64,000 nucleotides of DNA from Sphingomonas caseinilytica (lineage in GTDB: Bacteria; Pseudomonadota; Alphaproteobacteria; Sphingomonadales; Sphingomonadaceae). The stretch spans positions 868,001 to 932,000 of the forward strand of contig NZ_JAMGBA010000001.1 in the NCBI RefSeq assembly GCF_023516455.1. Direction: 5' to 3'. Below, piece by piece: positions 42,419-53,100 of this stretch (positions within the stretch are counted from its first letter, which is position 1; the number at the start of each line of letters is the position of its first letter). The notes beneath the pieces were generated by a model. The model worked only from the letters and a program-made list of their open reading frames with translations. It was not told the origin of the DNA and ran no database searches. The position numbers and the translations under genes are program-made.

Positions 42419-42900
42419 CGGCCGGTCGCTTCCTGTTCTTCGGGTGTTGCTCCGCGCACGGCGCAATAGATTGCTTCTTCAAGCTCGTCAGCAGTCGGCA
42501 CCTGCGACTTCCCGTCGGTGGTGAGGAACGGATATTCCAGCACCATCCGGCTTCCATCGACCTCACTGAGGTAGATCGACGCGACGTTCGCTTCCGGCGC
42601 GTTGATGAGGAACAGCTTGCCCTGATCCGTCGCCTTTGGGTCGATCAGCGGCTTTTCGGTCAGCAATCCCTTGTCGCAGGCGTTTTTGAACGCCGCCGCG
42701 AAATTGGCCTTGGTTTCGTCCATCAGCGCCGATTCCAATTGGGCATTGTCTGCCATGGCCAGGGTTAGCGGAGCGCATTTTTCTGCGGCTGGCTGCTCCA
42801 CGGCGCTCGCGGTCGAAACCGTATTGCTCACCGGTTGTTCGCCCTGGCCGCAAGCCGTAAGGGCCAGGCACGCCAGAAAGGTAGGCGCCGAGCGGGTCAC
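42403..42900 (-). CDS. Small lipoprotein of unknown function
   Basis: 165 residues: signal peptide MTRSAPTFLACLALTACGQ with lipobox LTAC, a Ser/Thr/Ala linker, then a domain with two pairs of cysteines (EKCAPLTLAM, KNACDKGLL, AIYCAVRG, TGRCLVD), which may form disulfides. No family recognised. GTG start with GGAGAGGA upstream. It lies between bioB and mccA in the operon; no link to biotin or leucine is evident. Confidence 0.75.
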   Translation of the reverse strand: MTRSAPTFLACLALTACGQGEQPVSNTVSTASAVEQPAAEKCAPLTLAMADNAQLESALMDETKANFAAAFKNACDKGLLTEKPLIDPKATDQGKLFLINAPEANVASIYLSEVDGSRMVLEYPFLTTDGKSQVPTADELEEAIYCAVRGATPEEQEATGRCLVD

Positions 42901-42931
42901 AAAAGGTCCTCTCCGGTACGGGGAGGATTTA

Positions 42932-43912
42932 TCATGCCGCCTCGCTCCGCATCGGCTCCTCAGCCGTCATCGGCTTCAGGCCGAGCTTGGCGAGCATCGC
43001 AGCGTCGGCGCTGTCGCCGGCATTGGCCGTGGTGAGCAGCTTGTCGCCGGTAAAGATCGAATTTGCGCCGGCAAGGAAGCACAGCGCTTGCGTCGCCTCG
43101 CTCATGCTCTCGCGGCCGGCCGACAGGCGCACCATCGATCGCGGCATGGTGATGCGCGCCACGGCGACGGTGCGGACGAACTCGATGTCGTCGATCATCC
43201 GCTCGCCGGCGAACATATCGCCAAGAACCGTGCCCTTGACCGGTACCAGGGCATTGATGGGAACGCTTTCGGGGTGGCGCGGCAGGGTTGCCAACACGTG
43301 GATGAAGCCGACGCGATCGGTGCGGCTTTCACCCATGCCGACGATCCCGCCGCAGCAGACACTGATGCCCGCGCCGCGCACTTCCTCCAACGTATCGAGC
43401 CGATCCTGGAAAGTTCGGGTTGTGATGATGTCGCCATAATGTTCGGGCGAAGTGTCGATGTTGTGGTTGTAATAGTCGAGGCCAGCATCCTTGAGCTGCC
43501 GCGCCTGGCTTCCCGTCAGCATCCCGAGCGTCATGCAGGTTTCGAGGCCCATCGCCTTCACCTCCGCGACCATCTGGCAGACCTTGCCCATGTCGCGGTT
43601 CTTGGGCTCGCGCCATGCCGCGCCCATGCAGAATCGCTGGGAGCCGTGGGCCTTGGCCTCGGCGGCAGCGGCGAGGACGGCATCGACATCCATCAATTTC
43701 TCGGCCTTGAGACCGGACTTGGCGGACGCCGATTGCGAGCAATAGCCGCAGTCCTCCGGGCAGCCGCCGGTCTTGATCGACAAGAGGGTACACAGCTGCA
43801 CCTCCCCCGACGCGTGATGGGCGCGGTGAACCTCCGCGGCGCGGAAGACGAGCTCGGTGAACGGCAGGTCGAAGAGGTCCGCGATCTCCTCGCGAGTCCA
43901 ACTGGTTTTCAT
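42932..43912 (-). CDS. bioB: Biotin synthase
   Basis: 326 residues, radical SAM enzyme. Cluster cysteines 51, 55 and 58 in [13 protein letters not shown]. Further conserved blocks are [26 protein letters not shown] and [16 protein letters not shown] ([12 protein letters not shown]). It inserts sulfur into dethiobiotin. ATG 43912 sits at the edge of a repeat element; the longer ORF would read through the repeat. It is placed inside the carboxylase operon, so biotin supply and use are linked. Confidence 0.95.
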   Translation of the reverse strand: MKTSWTREEIADLFDLPFTELVFRAAEVHRAHHASGEVQLCTLLSIKTGGCPEDCGYCSQSASAKSGLKAEKLMDVDAVLAAAAEAKAHGSQRFCMGAAWREPKNRDMGKVCQMVAEVKAMGLETCMTLGMLTGSQARQLKDAGLDYYNHNIDTSPEHYGDIITTRTFQDRLDTLEEVRGAGISVCCGGIVGMGESRTDRVGFIHVLATLPRHPESVPINALVPVKGTVLGDMFAGERMIDDIEFVRTVAVARITMPRSMVRLSAGRESMSEATQALCFLAGANSIFTGDKLLTTANAGDSADAAMLAKLGLKPMTAEEPMRSEAA

Positions 43913-44003
43913 TCCGTCATGCTGAACTTGTTTCAGCATCCATTCCTCCACCTGCATTGCACTTTTCAAACATGGACCCTGAAACAAGTTCAGGGTGACG
44001 GAA
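43912..44003. repeat. Hairpin repeat between mccB and bioB (CTGAACTTGTTTCAG family)
   Basis: Arms TTCCGTCATGCTGAACTTG and CAAGTTCAGGGTGACGGAA with TTTCAG/CTGAAA extension. The left end overlaps the bioB start codon by one base and leaves no independent ribosome binding site; only GACGGA of the repeat abuts the ATG. Confidence 0.88.
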
Positions 44004-44009
44004 AAAAAC

Positions 44010-45611
44010 CTACATCCGGAACACGCCGAACTGCGGCCGGTCCGGGATCGGCGCATTCAGCGTCGCGGCGAAGGCGAGGCCGAGGACATCGCGCGTCTGG
44101 GCCGGGTCGATGATGCCGTCGTCCCACAGGCGCGCTGTGGCGTGCCACGGGTTGCCCTGCGCCTCATAATCGTCGCGGATCGGCTGCTTGAAGGCCTCCG
44201 CCTCTTCCGGAGTCCATTTGGCCGCGTCGGCATGGACGGTGGCCAGAACGCTTGCCGCCTGCTCGCCGCCCATCACGCTGATCCGGCTGTTGGGCCAGCT
44301 GAACAGGAACCTGGGCGAATAGGCGCGGCCGCACATGCCGTAATTGCCTGCGCCGAAGCTGCCGCCGATCAAAATAGTAACCTTGGGCACGGTCGCGGTG
44401 GCGACGGCGGTGACCAGCTTGGCGCCATGCTTGGCGATACCCTCCGCCTCGTATTTCCCGCCGACCATGAATCCCGAGATATTCTGCAGGAACAGCAGCG
44501 GGATACGGCGCTGGCAGGCCAGCTCGATGAAGTGTGCGCCCTTGACCGCGCTCTCGCTGAACAGAACGCCGTTGTTGGCGAGGATCGCGACCGGCATGCC
44601 CCAGATATGGGCGAAGCCGCAGACCAGCGAACTTCCGAATAGCGGCTTGAACTCGTGGAATTCGGAGCCGTCGACGATGCGCGCGATCACCTCGTGCACG
44701 TCATAGGGCGCGCGGACATCCTCGGGGATGATCGAATATAGCTCCTCGGCGTCGTAGAGCGGCGGCCGAGGCTCGCGCAGGTCGATCCCTGCCCCCGCCT
44801 CGCCGCCGAGGTGCGAAACGATGTCACGGACGATCGTCAGCGCATGTTCGTCATTCTCGGCTAGATGGTCGACCACGCCCGACTTGCGCGCATGTAAATC
44901 GCCACCGCCCAGATCCTCGGCGCTGATCTCCTCGCCCGTGGCAGCTTTCACCAGCGGCGGCCCGGCGAGGAAGATGGTGCCTTGATTGCGGACGATGACG
45001 CTCTCGTCGCTCATCGCGGGGACATAGGCGCCGCCAGCAGTGCAGCTCCCCATGACGCAAGCAATCTGCGGGATGCCGAGCGACGACATCTGCGCCTGGT
45101 TGAAGAAGATGCGCCCGAAATGCTCGCGGTCGGGGAAGACCTCGGCCTGATGCGGCAGGTTGGCGCCGCCGCTGTCGACCAGGTAGACGCACGGCAAGCG
45201 GTTCTCGCGCGCGATTTCCTGTGCGCGGAGATGCTTCTTCACCGTCATCGGATAGTAGGTGCCGCCCTTCACCGTGGCGTCGTTGCAGACGATCATCACC
45301 TGCCGTCCCGATACGCGGCCGATGCCGGCGATCATTCCTGCTCCCGGAACCTCGCGGTGATAGAGGTCGCAGGCGGCAAGCTGGCCGATCTCAAGGAATG
45401 GCGAGCCGGGATCCAGTAGCCGCTCGACCCGGTCGCGTGGAAGCAGCTTGCCGCGCGACACATGGCGTTCCCGCGACTTCTCGTTGCCGCCCTTGGCCGC
45501 CTTGGCGACGTCCTTGCGAAGCTTGTCGGCCAGCGCCCGGTTGTGCACCGCGCGAGCCTGTGCCTCGTCCGACGACAGGTCGATTTTCGTGTCGAGCCGC
45601 GGTGCGCTCAT
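44010..45611 (-). CDS. mccB: Methylcrotonyl-CoA carboxylase carboxyltransferase beta subunit
   Basis: 533 residues. Acyl-CoA carboxyltransferase fold with the MCC hallmark [20 protein letters not shown] and [13 protein letters not shown]. Further blocks are [16 protein letters not shown] and [20 protein letters not shown]. It transfers the carboxyl group from MccA biotin to 3-methylcrotonyl-CoA. First gene of the operon; followed by a repeat and bioB. Confidence 0.94.
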   Translation of the reverse strand: MSAPRLDTKIDLSSDEAQARAVHNRALADKLRKDVAKAAKGGNEKSRERHVSRGKLLPRDRVERLLDPGSPFLEIGQLAACDLYHREVPGAGMIAGIGRVSGRQVMIVCNDATVKGGTYYPMTVKKHLRAQEIARENRLPCVYLVDSGGANLPHQAEVFPDREHFGRIFFNQAQMSSLGIPQIACVMGSCTAGGAYVPAMSDESVIVRNQGTIFLAGPPLVKAATGEEISAEDLGGGDLHARKSGVVDHLAENDEHALTIVRDIVSHLGGEAGAGIDLREPRPPLYDAEELYSIIPEDVRAPYDVHEVIARIVDGSEFHEFKPLFGSSLVCGFAHIWGMPVAILANNGVLFSESAVKGAHFIELACQRRIPLLFLQNISGFMVGGKYEAEGIAKHGAKLVTAVATATVPKVTILIGGSFGAGNYGMCGRAYSPRFLFSWPNSRISVMGGEQAASVLATVHADAAKWTPEEAEAFKQPIRDDYEAQGNPWHATARLWDDGIIDPAQTRDVLGLAFAATLNAPIPDRPQFGVFRM

Positions 45612-45719
45612 CTGCCCTAAGTCCCCGTTTGTCGAAACCTTCTAGTCCGGTTGCGCGTAGCGTCCCCAAAGCGACTTGCAAAGCGGCGGCATCAGACCAC
45701 CGCCCCACAGGAGAAAAAA

Positions 45720-47801
45720 ATGCGTACGAAGATCATCGCCCTGCTGCTCGCCAGTGCCGGGGTCGCCATAACCGCAAGTGCCTGCAGGCAGCAGGAGAGC
45801 GCCGAAGCCGGCGAGGCCGCGGTCAGCGCGTCGGGCATCGATCTCAAGGCGATGGACAAGAATGTGAAGCCGGGCGACGATTTTTACGCCTATGCGAACG
45901 GCGGCTGGATGAACGCGACTGAGATCCCGGCCGACCGAAGCTCGGTCGGCGGATTCTACATCGCCGACCAGGTCCGCGAAAAGCATGCCAAGGAGCTGAT
46001 CGACGGCATCTTGAACTCCAACCCGGCGGCTGGGAGCGATGAGGCCAGGATCCGCGACTTCTACAATGCCTATTTGAACACCGACGCAATCGACAAGGCG
46101 GGCATGGCGCCTGCCAAGGCAGATCTCGATGCGATTGCGGCAATCGCCGACAAGCGCGCCCTGTCGGCGGCGATCGGATCGACCCTGCGGGCGGACACCG
46201 ATCCGTTGAACGCCACGAACTTCTCGACGGGAAACCTGTTCGGCATTTTTGTGACGCAGGGCCTGTCAACGCCGGGCGAGCAGATCCCCTACCTGATGCA
46301 GGGCGGCCTCGGCATGCCCGAGCGCGAATATTATCTGAGCGGCAGCGGCGACATGGCCGGGCTGCGCGGCAAATATCGCACCTATGTCGAAACGGTGATG
46401 AAGGAGGCCGGCAACGCCGACCCCAAGGCCGCGGCAGACCGGATCATCGCGCTCGAGACCAAGATCGCCCAGGCCCATGTGACGCGGCAGGAGAGCGAAG
46501 ATTTCTCCAAGGGCGCCAAGGTCTGGACCCGCGCCGAGCTTGAGAAGAATGCGCCCGGTATCGATTGGGCCGCTCTGCTGAACGCCGCGCAGCTTGGCAG
46601 CGCACAGAAGTTCCAGGCCTATCATGCCGGGTCGATCCCGAGACTTTCGGCGCTGGTTGCAAGCCAGCCGCTAGACGCCTGGAAGGATTGGCTGGCGTTC
46701 CATACGCTCGACAACCAGGCGAGCGTGCTACCCAAGGCGATCCGCGATGCCAGCTTTGCCTTCAACGGCACTGCGCTCGGCGGCGCGACCCAGCAGCGGC
46801 CGCGCGAGGCGCTGGCGCTCAACGCCGTCGGAAACCAGCTGCAGGACGCGGTCGGTAAGGCCTATGTCGCCAAATATTTCCCGGCCGAGAGCAAGACCGA
46901 AATCCAGGGCATGGTCGAAAACATCAAGGGGGCCTTCGCCAAGCGGGTCCAGGCGCTGGACTGGATGGCGCCGTCGACCAAGCAGGAAGCGCTGAAGAAG
47001 GTCGAGACGATTGTCGTCGGCGTCGGATACCCCGACAGCTGGCGCAACTATTCGTCACTGACGATCAGCCCGACCGACGCCTATGCCAACCTCAAGAACG
47101 CTGGGTTGTCGGAATACCGGCACCAGATCGCCAAGATCGGCAAGCCGATGGATCGGGCCGAATGGTGGATGCCGCCGCAGCTGGTCAACGCCGTCAATCT
47201 GCCCGTGCAGAATGCGCTCAACTTCCCCGCGGCGATCCTCGTCAGGCCTTTCTTCGATCCGAAGGCCGACGCGGCGTTCAACTATGGCGCGATCGGTGGG
47301 GTGATCGGGCATGAGATCAGCCACAGCTTCGACAATAATGGCGCGCTGTTCGATTCTACCGGACGCCTCCGCAACTGGTGGACTCCGGCGGACTTCTCGA
47401 AGTTTCAGCAGTCCGGCGACGCACTGGCCAAGCAGTATGACGCTTACGAGCCGTTCCCGGGGCTGCACGTCAACGGCAAGCTGACCCTGGGCGAGAATAT
47501 CGCGGACGTCGCGGGCCTGCAGGCGGCGTATGAAGCCTATCGGGCGAGCCTCGGCGGCAAGGAAGCGCCGGTGCTGGACGGCCTGACGGGCGACCAGCGC
47601 TTCTTCATCGCCTATGCGCAAAGCTGGGCGACCAAGATGCGCGACGAGGCCCTCAAGTCCCGCATCGCCACCGACGGCCACGCCCCGGGCAATTATCGCG
47701 CGCTGACGGTGAGGAACATCGACGCCTGGTACACGGCCTTCAACGTGAAGCCCGGCGACAAGCTTTACCTCGCGCCGGAGCAGCGCGTGAAGGTCTGGTA
47801 G
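45720..47801 (+). CDS. M13-family zinc metallopeptidase (PepO/neprilysin-like)
   Basis: 693 residues. Zinc motif HEISH at residues 531-535 and third ligand Glu592 in LGENIADVAGL. The N-terminus has a signal peptide ending ITASAC, possibly a lipoprotein, though the -3 residue is not the usual Leu. It cleaves oligopeptides outside the inner membrane. AGGAG lies at 45709-45713. It is divergent from mccB and followed by a terminator. Confidence 0.92.
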   Translation: MRTKIIALLLASAGVAITASACRQQESAEAGEAAVSASGIDLKAMDKNVKPGDDFYAYANGGWMNATEIPADRSSVGGFYIADQVREKHAKELIDGILNSNPAAGSDEARIRDFYNAYLNTDAIDKAGMAPAKADLDAIAAIADKRALSAAIGSTLRADTDPLNATNFSTGNLFGIFVTQGLSTPGEQIPYLMQGGLGMPEREYYLSGSGDMAGLRGKYRTYVETVMKEAGNADPKAAADRIIALETKIAQAHVTRQESEDFSKGAKVWTRAELEKNAPGIDWAALLNAAQLGSAQKFQAYHAGSIPRLSALVASQPLDAWKDWLAFHTLDNQASVLPKAIRDASFAFNGTALGGATQQRPREALALNAVGNQLQDAVGKAYVAKYFPAESKTEIQGMVENIKGAFAKRVQALDWMAPSTKQEALKKVETIVVGVGYPDSWRNYSSLTISPTDAYANLKNAGLSEYRHQIAKIGKPMDRAEWWMPPQLVNAVNLPVQNALNFPAAILVRPFFDPKADAAFNYGAIGGVIGHEISHSFDNNGALFDSTGRLRNWWTPADFSKFQQSGDALAKQYDAYEPFPGLHVNGKLTLGENIADVAGLQAAYEAYRASLGGKEAPVLDGLTGDQRFFIAYAQSWATKMRDEALKSRIATDGHAPGNYRALTVRNIDAWYTAFNVKPGDKLYLAPEQRVKVW

Positions 47802-47818
47802 GCTAACCGGAGCTGAAG

Positions 47819-47851
47819 TGCCCGCTCCTCCAAGGGGGAGCGGACATTTTT
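47819..47851 (+). terminator. Terminator after M13 peptidase
   Basis: CCGCTCC (47822-47828), 8-base loop and GGAGCGG (47837-47843), then ACATTTTT. The 7-bp GC stem precedes a run of five T. Confidence 0.8.
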
Positions 47852-47895
47852 CGACTTCGTTGCTATAGCGGTCCGAGTCTTGTGGGGGCTGGGGC

Positions 47896-50175
47896 TTGGC
47901 AGAGGTCTTCATCAGCTATGCGCGGGCGAATGAGGATGTCGCGCGGCGCGTTGCAAGCGGGCTGAAGGCCAGCGGCTTCGAAGCCTGGTGGGACGACCAG
48001 CTTCCCGCCCACCGAGCCTATACCGACGTCATCGAACAGAGGCTGCGGGGCGCTGTCGCGGTAGTGGTGCTGTGGTCCAAGGACGCGGCGCAATCGCAGT
48101 GGGTCCGGGCCGAAGCGGACTTTGCCAGGACCGAGAACAAGCTGGTGCAGGCCCAGCTCGACGGCTCGCTGCCGCCGATGCCGTTCAACCAGATCCAGTG
48201 CGCCGATCTTTCGGGGTGGAAGGGCAACCGCAAGCATCGCGGATGGCTGAAGCTCGTCGATGGCGTCTCCGCCGTCGTGTCCGGCACGCCTCCACAGCTC
48301 GCAGAGCCAGCGCGAACCAAGAGCCGCTTCAAGATGGACCGGCGAACGGCGATCGCGGCGGTCGGTGCGTTGCTTCTGCTTGTTGTCGCGGCAGTCATGT
48401 TCCTTCCCGGAATGATCGGCGCTGGCGACGACAAGCCGCCACGGGTCGCCGTCCTGCCGTTCAAGAACGTCGGTGGCACCGACGACGGCCTTGTAGAAGG
48501 CATCTGGGAAGACACACGACACGCGCTGTCGCGCAATCCGCAGCTGATCGTGCTCGGTCCGAACACGTCGGAAGAGCTCGCCGAGAAGGGCATGAGCGCC
48601 GCTCGCAACGCCGCCGACTATCTGGTCGAGGCCAGCGTCCGGACAGCCCCCAATCGCTTGCGGATCAGCACCAGCCTGGTGCGATCCAAGGACGGCGCGC
48701 AAATCTGGAGCCAGACGTTCGATCGCAAACTGGACGATGTCTTCGCGCTTCAGTCGGAAATCGCGCAGGAAATCGAAGGCCGGATTCGAGGCCGGCTTGC
48801 GAAGGGCGGCGGAATCAAGCCGGAGAACATCGCCACGACCGGTGAGGTCTATGCGCTTTACAGCGATGCCCGATCCAAGATCCGCGGTCGCGATATGGAG
48901 CAATATGACAGCGCCTTGAAGCAGCTCCAGAAAGTCGTTGCGATGGACCCGAACTTCGCTCCGGGCTGGGCAACCCTTTCCGTTGCCGCCGCCTTTGAGG
49001 AGGGCGGAACCAGCAATGCCAGCAAAGCGGAGGGGTTCGCACGCCGCGCCATTGCCCTCGCACCAAATCTGGCAGCAGGCCACGCGGCGCTTGGCTTTGC
49101 GTTGGACCAGAAGGGTCCGATTGCGCAGGCATCGTTTCGCAAGGCAATCGCGCTCGATCCCAGTGACTATGAGGCACTAAACTGGCTCGCCAACAGTCTC
49201 GACCGCAAGGAACAGCGTGACGAGCGGTTCGAGCTCTACTCGAGGGCGCTTGAGATCGAGCCTCTGTGGTGGCCGGCTACACTCAACAAACTCGGAATAC
49301 TTCTCGAGGATGAAAATTATGTAGCGGCGAACAAGGAGCGGGAGCGGCTGGAGAAACTTGGTGCAACCGTCCTGGCCGGCATGGTCGGTGTGGCGATCGA
49401 GGTTCAGAGGGGCGATGTTTCCGAAGCTGCTCGCATCGGCATCAACGCGTTCAACTCGAGCCCGCCCGATGAACGCGGACTCATTGGCGTAGAGCTGATT
49501 TTCGTACTGTTGAAACTGGGCTATCTGGACGAGGCCCAGGCCAACTTCTCCTTCATACCGCCGCCAGCGCCATATTTGTGGCGGAACGATCCGAAGGGTC
49601 TGGACATGATCGAGGCCCAGCATCTTCCCGTACGGACCTTCTTTTCATCATCGCCGCTGGCCGATGCGGCCATCCGCACATATTTGCTTAGTGGCCGGGG
49701 CGCGCGCCTGGCGGCGCTCTATCGCGAGGCGGCCTCCTCCCCTGCCGAATTCGAAGCCGCGCTGGGGGACGTCGCATTGATCAATTTCGGGCCGCCCATC
49801 GCGCTCGCCTTGCAGCAAGCCGGCGATTCCGATGAAGCGCTACGGCTGCTGGCAGCGGCGGAATCGGCAGTCAGTGCAAGATATGGACAGGCCAATCGGT
49901 CGGGCCGCGCAGGACTTGACGCCGACTATGCGCGCATATTCGCGGTCCAGGGCCGCAAGGCGGATGCCGCGGCGCGGTTGTCGGCGTCGGTGCAGGCGGG
50001 CTGGGTTCCGGAGCCGCCGGCAATCCTGACGGACCTCGCCCTGGATCCGCCATTGGCGCTGCTTAAAGGGGATCCGCGCTTCGAGCAGTCCCGGCAGAAG
50101 ATCCTTGATTATATCAGTCGGGAACGCGCCGAGCTGGGACCGTTCCGCCTTGCCGGAAGCCCAGTTAAAAATTGA
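47896..50175 (+). CDS. TIR domain - membrane helix - TolB/FlgO-like - TPR protein
   Basis: 759 residues. TIR domain (1-108: MAEVFISYARANED, WWDDQLPAH, AVVVLWSKDAA, SQWVRAE) with Glu73 at the NADase catalytic position, one membrane helix (about 151-170), then a TolB/FlgO-like domain (PRVAVLPFKNVGGTDDGLVE to IWSQTFDRKLDDVFALQSEI) and a TPR array. That middle-plus-TPR arrangement resembles CadC/adenylate-cyclase-associated regulators. TTG start at 47896 after a GGGGG stretch. The end overlaps the convergent TonB receptor by 11 bp. A similar shorter protein lies at 11133-12728. Confidence 0.85.
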   Translation: MAEVFISYARANEDVARRVASGLKASGFEAWWDDQLPAHRAYTDVIEQRLRGAVAVVVLWSKDAAQSQWVRAEADFARTENKLVQAQLDGSLPPMPFNQIQCADLSGWKGNRKHRGWLKLVDGVSAVVSGTPPQLAEPARTKSRFKMDRRTAIAAVGALLLLVVAAVMFLPGMIGAGDDKPPRVAVLPFKNVGGTDDGLVEGIWEDTRHALSRNPQLIVLGPNTSEELAEKGMSAARNAADYLVEASVRTAPNRLRISTSLVRSKDGAQIWSQTFDRKLDDVFALQSEIAQEIEGRIRGRLAKGGGIKPENIATTGEVYALYSDARSKIRGRDMEQYDSALKQLQKVVAMDPNFAPGWATLSVAAAFEEGGTSNASKAEGFARRAIALAPNLAAGHAALGFALDQKGPIAQASFRKAIALDPSDYEALNWLANSLDRKEQRDERFELYSRALEIEPLWWPATLNKLGILLEDENYVAANKERERLEKLGATVLAGMVGVAIEVQRGDVSEAARIGINAFNSSPPDERGLIGVELIFVLLKLGYLDEAQANFSFIPPPAPYLWRNDPKGLDMIEAQHLPVRTFFSSSPLADAAIRTYLLSGRGARLAALYREAASSPAEFEAALGDVALINFGPPIALALQQAGDSDEALRLLAAAESAVSARYGQANRSGRAGLDADYARIFAVQGRKADAAARLSASVQAGWVPEPPAILTDLALDPPLALLKGDPRFEQSRQKILDYISRERAELGPFRLAGSPVKN

Positions 50176-53100
50176 GCGTAAATCCGGCGAAGAAATAGCG
50201 GCCGAGCGGGTCATACCATTGCGGGAAGGTGTTCCCGTTGCAGGTAGCATCATTACAGAAGAGAACCAGCGGCGGTTCCCGATCGAAGATGTTGTTTACC
50301 CCGAGCCTCAATGAATAATGGGGCTCGACCCGGAAGATAGTGGCGAGATCGAAGAAGCTTTGATCGGGCACTTCCGGTGGCGGGATAGGGTCGAAGTCGG
50401 GATAAGCCCTGAACGTCAATTTGCTGGTGTATCGCCAGGACGCCGAGACGGTAATCCCCTGGCGCCCTTCCCATGTCAGCCGCGCTATGTGACGCCATTT
50501 GGGAACAGGTTCGAAGCACCCGTATCCGTGGTGCCCGGCACAGTCGAAAGGCGTCGAAGTGCCGCCATTGTCGATGACGAACTTGTCCAGATAACTACCG
50601 GTGAATTCCAGGCTGGCGGTTCCGATCCGGCCAAGATCGTGCCTGTAATTCACACCTACATCGATGCCCTGAATCTTGATGGAGCCGATGTTGAAATTGC
50701 GGGCATCGATGAATCCCTCTTCCGACAACCAGAGCGAGCCTTCGGCGTCACGGTGAATACGCTCGCAAAAAGCTGGATCGCCGGTGCCGATGCAGTTGCC
50801 CATGATGGTGTCGCCGTCGACCTTTGCGACCGCGTCCTCCAGCCGGATCTGCCACCAGTCGACCGTGGCATTGAAATTGGGAAGAAAACGGGGCTCGAGC
50901 ACCAGACCCGCGGCACGGGTGCGGGCGGTTTCTTCATAGAGGTCCAGGTTGCCGCCGATTTTGGAATTATAGGCAAAGAAGCCGAGCGGAGGCACCTCGA
51001 GAACTTGCCCGTATAACGACGCCGGTAGACCGGTCAGTTCGCATTCCTGCACCGTGGCGTCCGGCGAAAGGCCCGCGCAAGGATCGATGAAGAAGGCGTC
51101 TTCAGCTGTCGGGCTGAACAGCTCGATGATATTCGGCGCCCGGACCGCACGCTGCTGGCTTAGGCGTAGGCGAACCCCATCGACCGCCGTCAGGTCGAGT
51201 GCCACCTTGTAGGAACTCGTCGAAAAGCTGGAGTCTCCGGCTTTATACCAGGACATTCGATAGCCCGCTTCGATCGCCAGCCGCCGGACGAGGCGATCGG
51301 TCAAGATCGGAATTCTGGCTTCGGCGAACAGTTCCTTGACGCTGGTCGATCCATGGACTTCCGGATCCATGGGCGCGCCCGCCAGGTCGCCGCTCTGCGT
51401 GACCTCGTCGGGGACATAGTCGAGATTATCTTTTCGATACTCGGCACCAACGTTCAATGAAGGCGCTTCGTCCGCCCAAGGGATTTGAATGCCCCATTCG
51501 CCAAGCTCGACCGTCGCATTGATATTGGCAATCTGTTCCTTGACCTCACCTGCCGTGGATCCCGGAATGCTGAGATATTCGGTAGATTCGGGTGTCACGG
51601 CCCCAAGCGCGAATATATCCCAAGGCACGCAGGCCGGATCTTCTCCGGTCAGTACCGATCGGCAAACAGGCGCACCGGTTGAGGGGTCCAGGACAACGTC
51701 CAGTGCACGTCCCAGGCGCGTTGCGGAAAGATAGTTCTTCTGCGTGGTGTCCGACTTGGCACGCTGAAATACGTAGCTTGCATCATAGCTGATGCCGCGA
51801 ACCGGATCTCCCTTGACGCCGCCGACCAGCCGCAAGTTCTTGTGCCGGATATCGGCCTGCCGTCCCCCCGTTTCGACGGCACGCCGCTGAACTGCAAGAT
51901 TGCCTTTGAAATAGGTCGCGCCGCTCACGGGATCCGTGAACGGGATCGGCGAGCCACGGATTTCGACAAGATTCCCGTCATCATCAAAGACAGGATTCTG
52001 CCCGACAAAGTTTCCGTCGAAGCAGACGAGCGATCGTTGCTGATCGGAAAGCAACGGGCTGTCGCAATTGATGTTTCTCGTGTCCTGGAAATTGCCTGAC
52101 GGTGCGATCTGGGCGAGCGTCCGGTCATTCATGTACATGACCTCGGCATAAGGCTTGAAGGCGTCGCTGATCTCTACATCGGCAAAGCCTCCGCCCGTCC
52201 AGCGGCGCCCGGATCTCTGATAGAAATTCCACGGTGCGAAGTTGAATAGAATTAGGCCTGGTTCGAAGGTTCGGTCGGGGCCGATGGTTAGCGGTCCGTT
52301 CAGCGAGAAACGGGTAAAAAAGCTTCCCGGATAGGACACGGTCGAACCGCCGCACCTTAATGTTTCAAGATCATCTTCGACGTCGGCCGTGCAAGCGCTG
52401 TAGTCCCTCGCATCCTGCCTGAGTTCACTTGTTTTGCGATAGCCGCCGTAGAGCGTCACATGCCCGCGGTCGTCGAGGAACCCGGTTCCATAGGCCAGGT
52501 CGATGCTCTGCCGCCCGCCATCGACCCTATTTCCTTCCGGATGAACGAAACCGGCCGCATCGAGCGCATCGCCGAGGCCAGCCTCATCGCGATTATCATG
52601 CTGGAAGACGCTGGCTTGCCCGTCGATCCGAAACCCGTCGAGGTCGGTGTTCATGATGAAATTGACGACGCCGGCGATTGCGTCCGACCCATATACCGAT
52701 GACGCTCCTCCAGTGAGGATCTCGACACGCTCAAGCAGGGTCGTCGGGATGATATTGATGTCCGGCTCCGCGGAGAATGCATCGCCTGGTGCAAGCCGGC
52801 GTCCGTTGACCAGGACCAGCGTCCTTTCGGCGCCGAGATTGCGGAGATCGACCGTACTTGTTCCGGTTGATCCATTCGAGATGAAGGCGCCTTGGGACGG
52901 CGCAACTTGGGGCAACCGGTTGAGCAATTCCTCAACCATGGTCGCGCCCTGGAACTCGACCTCGTCATAGCCGACAACCGTCACCGGGCTGACCGCGGTG
53001 AGATTGGGCCGCGGGATCCGCGATCCGGTGACGATGATCGTATCCGTGACTTCCTGGCCGGCTTCCGGCGAGGGGTTCAGTGCCAGTTCGGTTTCCGGTG

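Noticed and set aside
42671-44113. 480-codon plus-strand ORF
   Set aside because: Antisense to bioB and the lipoprotein gene, and runs through a repeat.
47863-49083. 406-codon minus-strand ORF
   Set aside because: Antisense to the TIR-TolB-TPR gene and lacks any recognisable domain.
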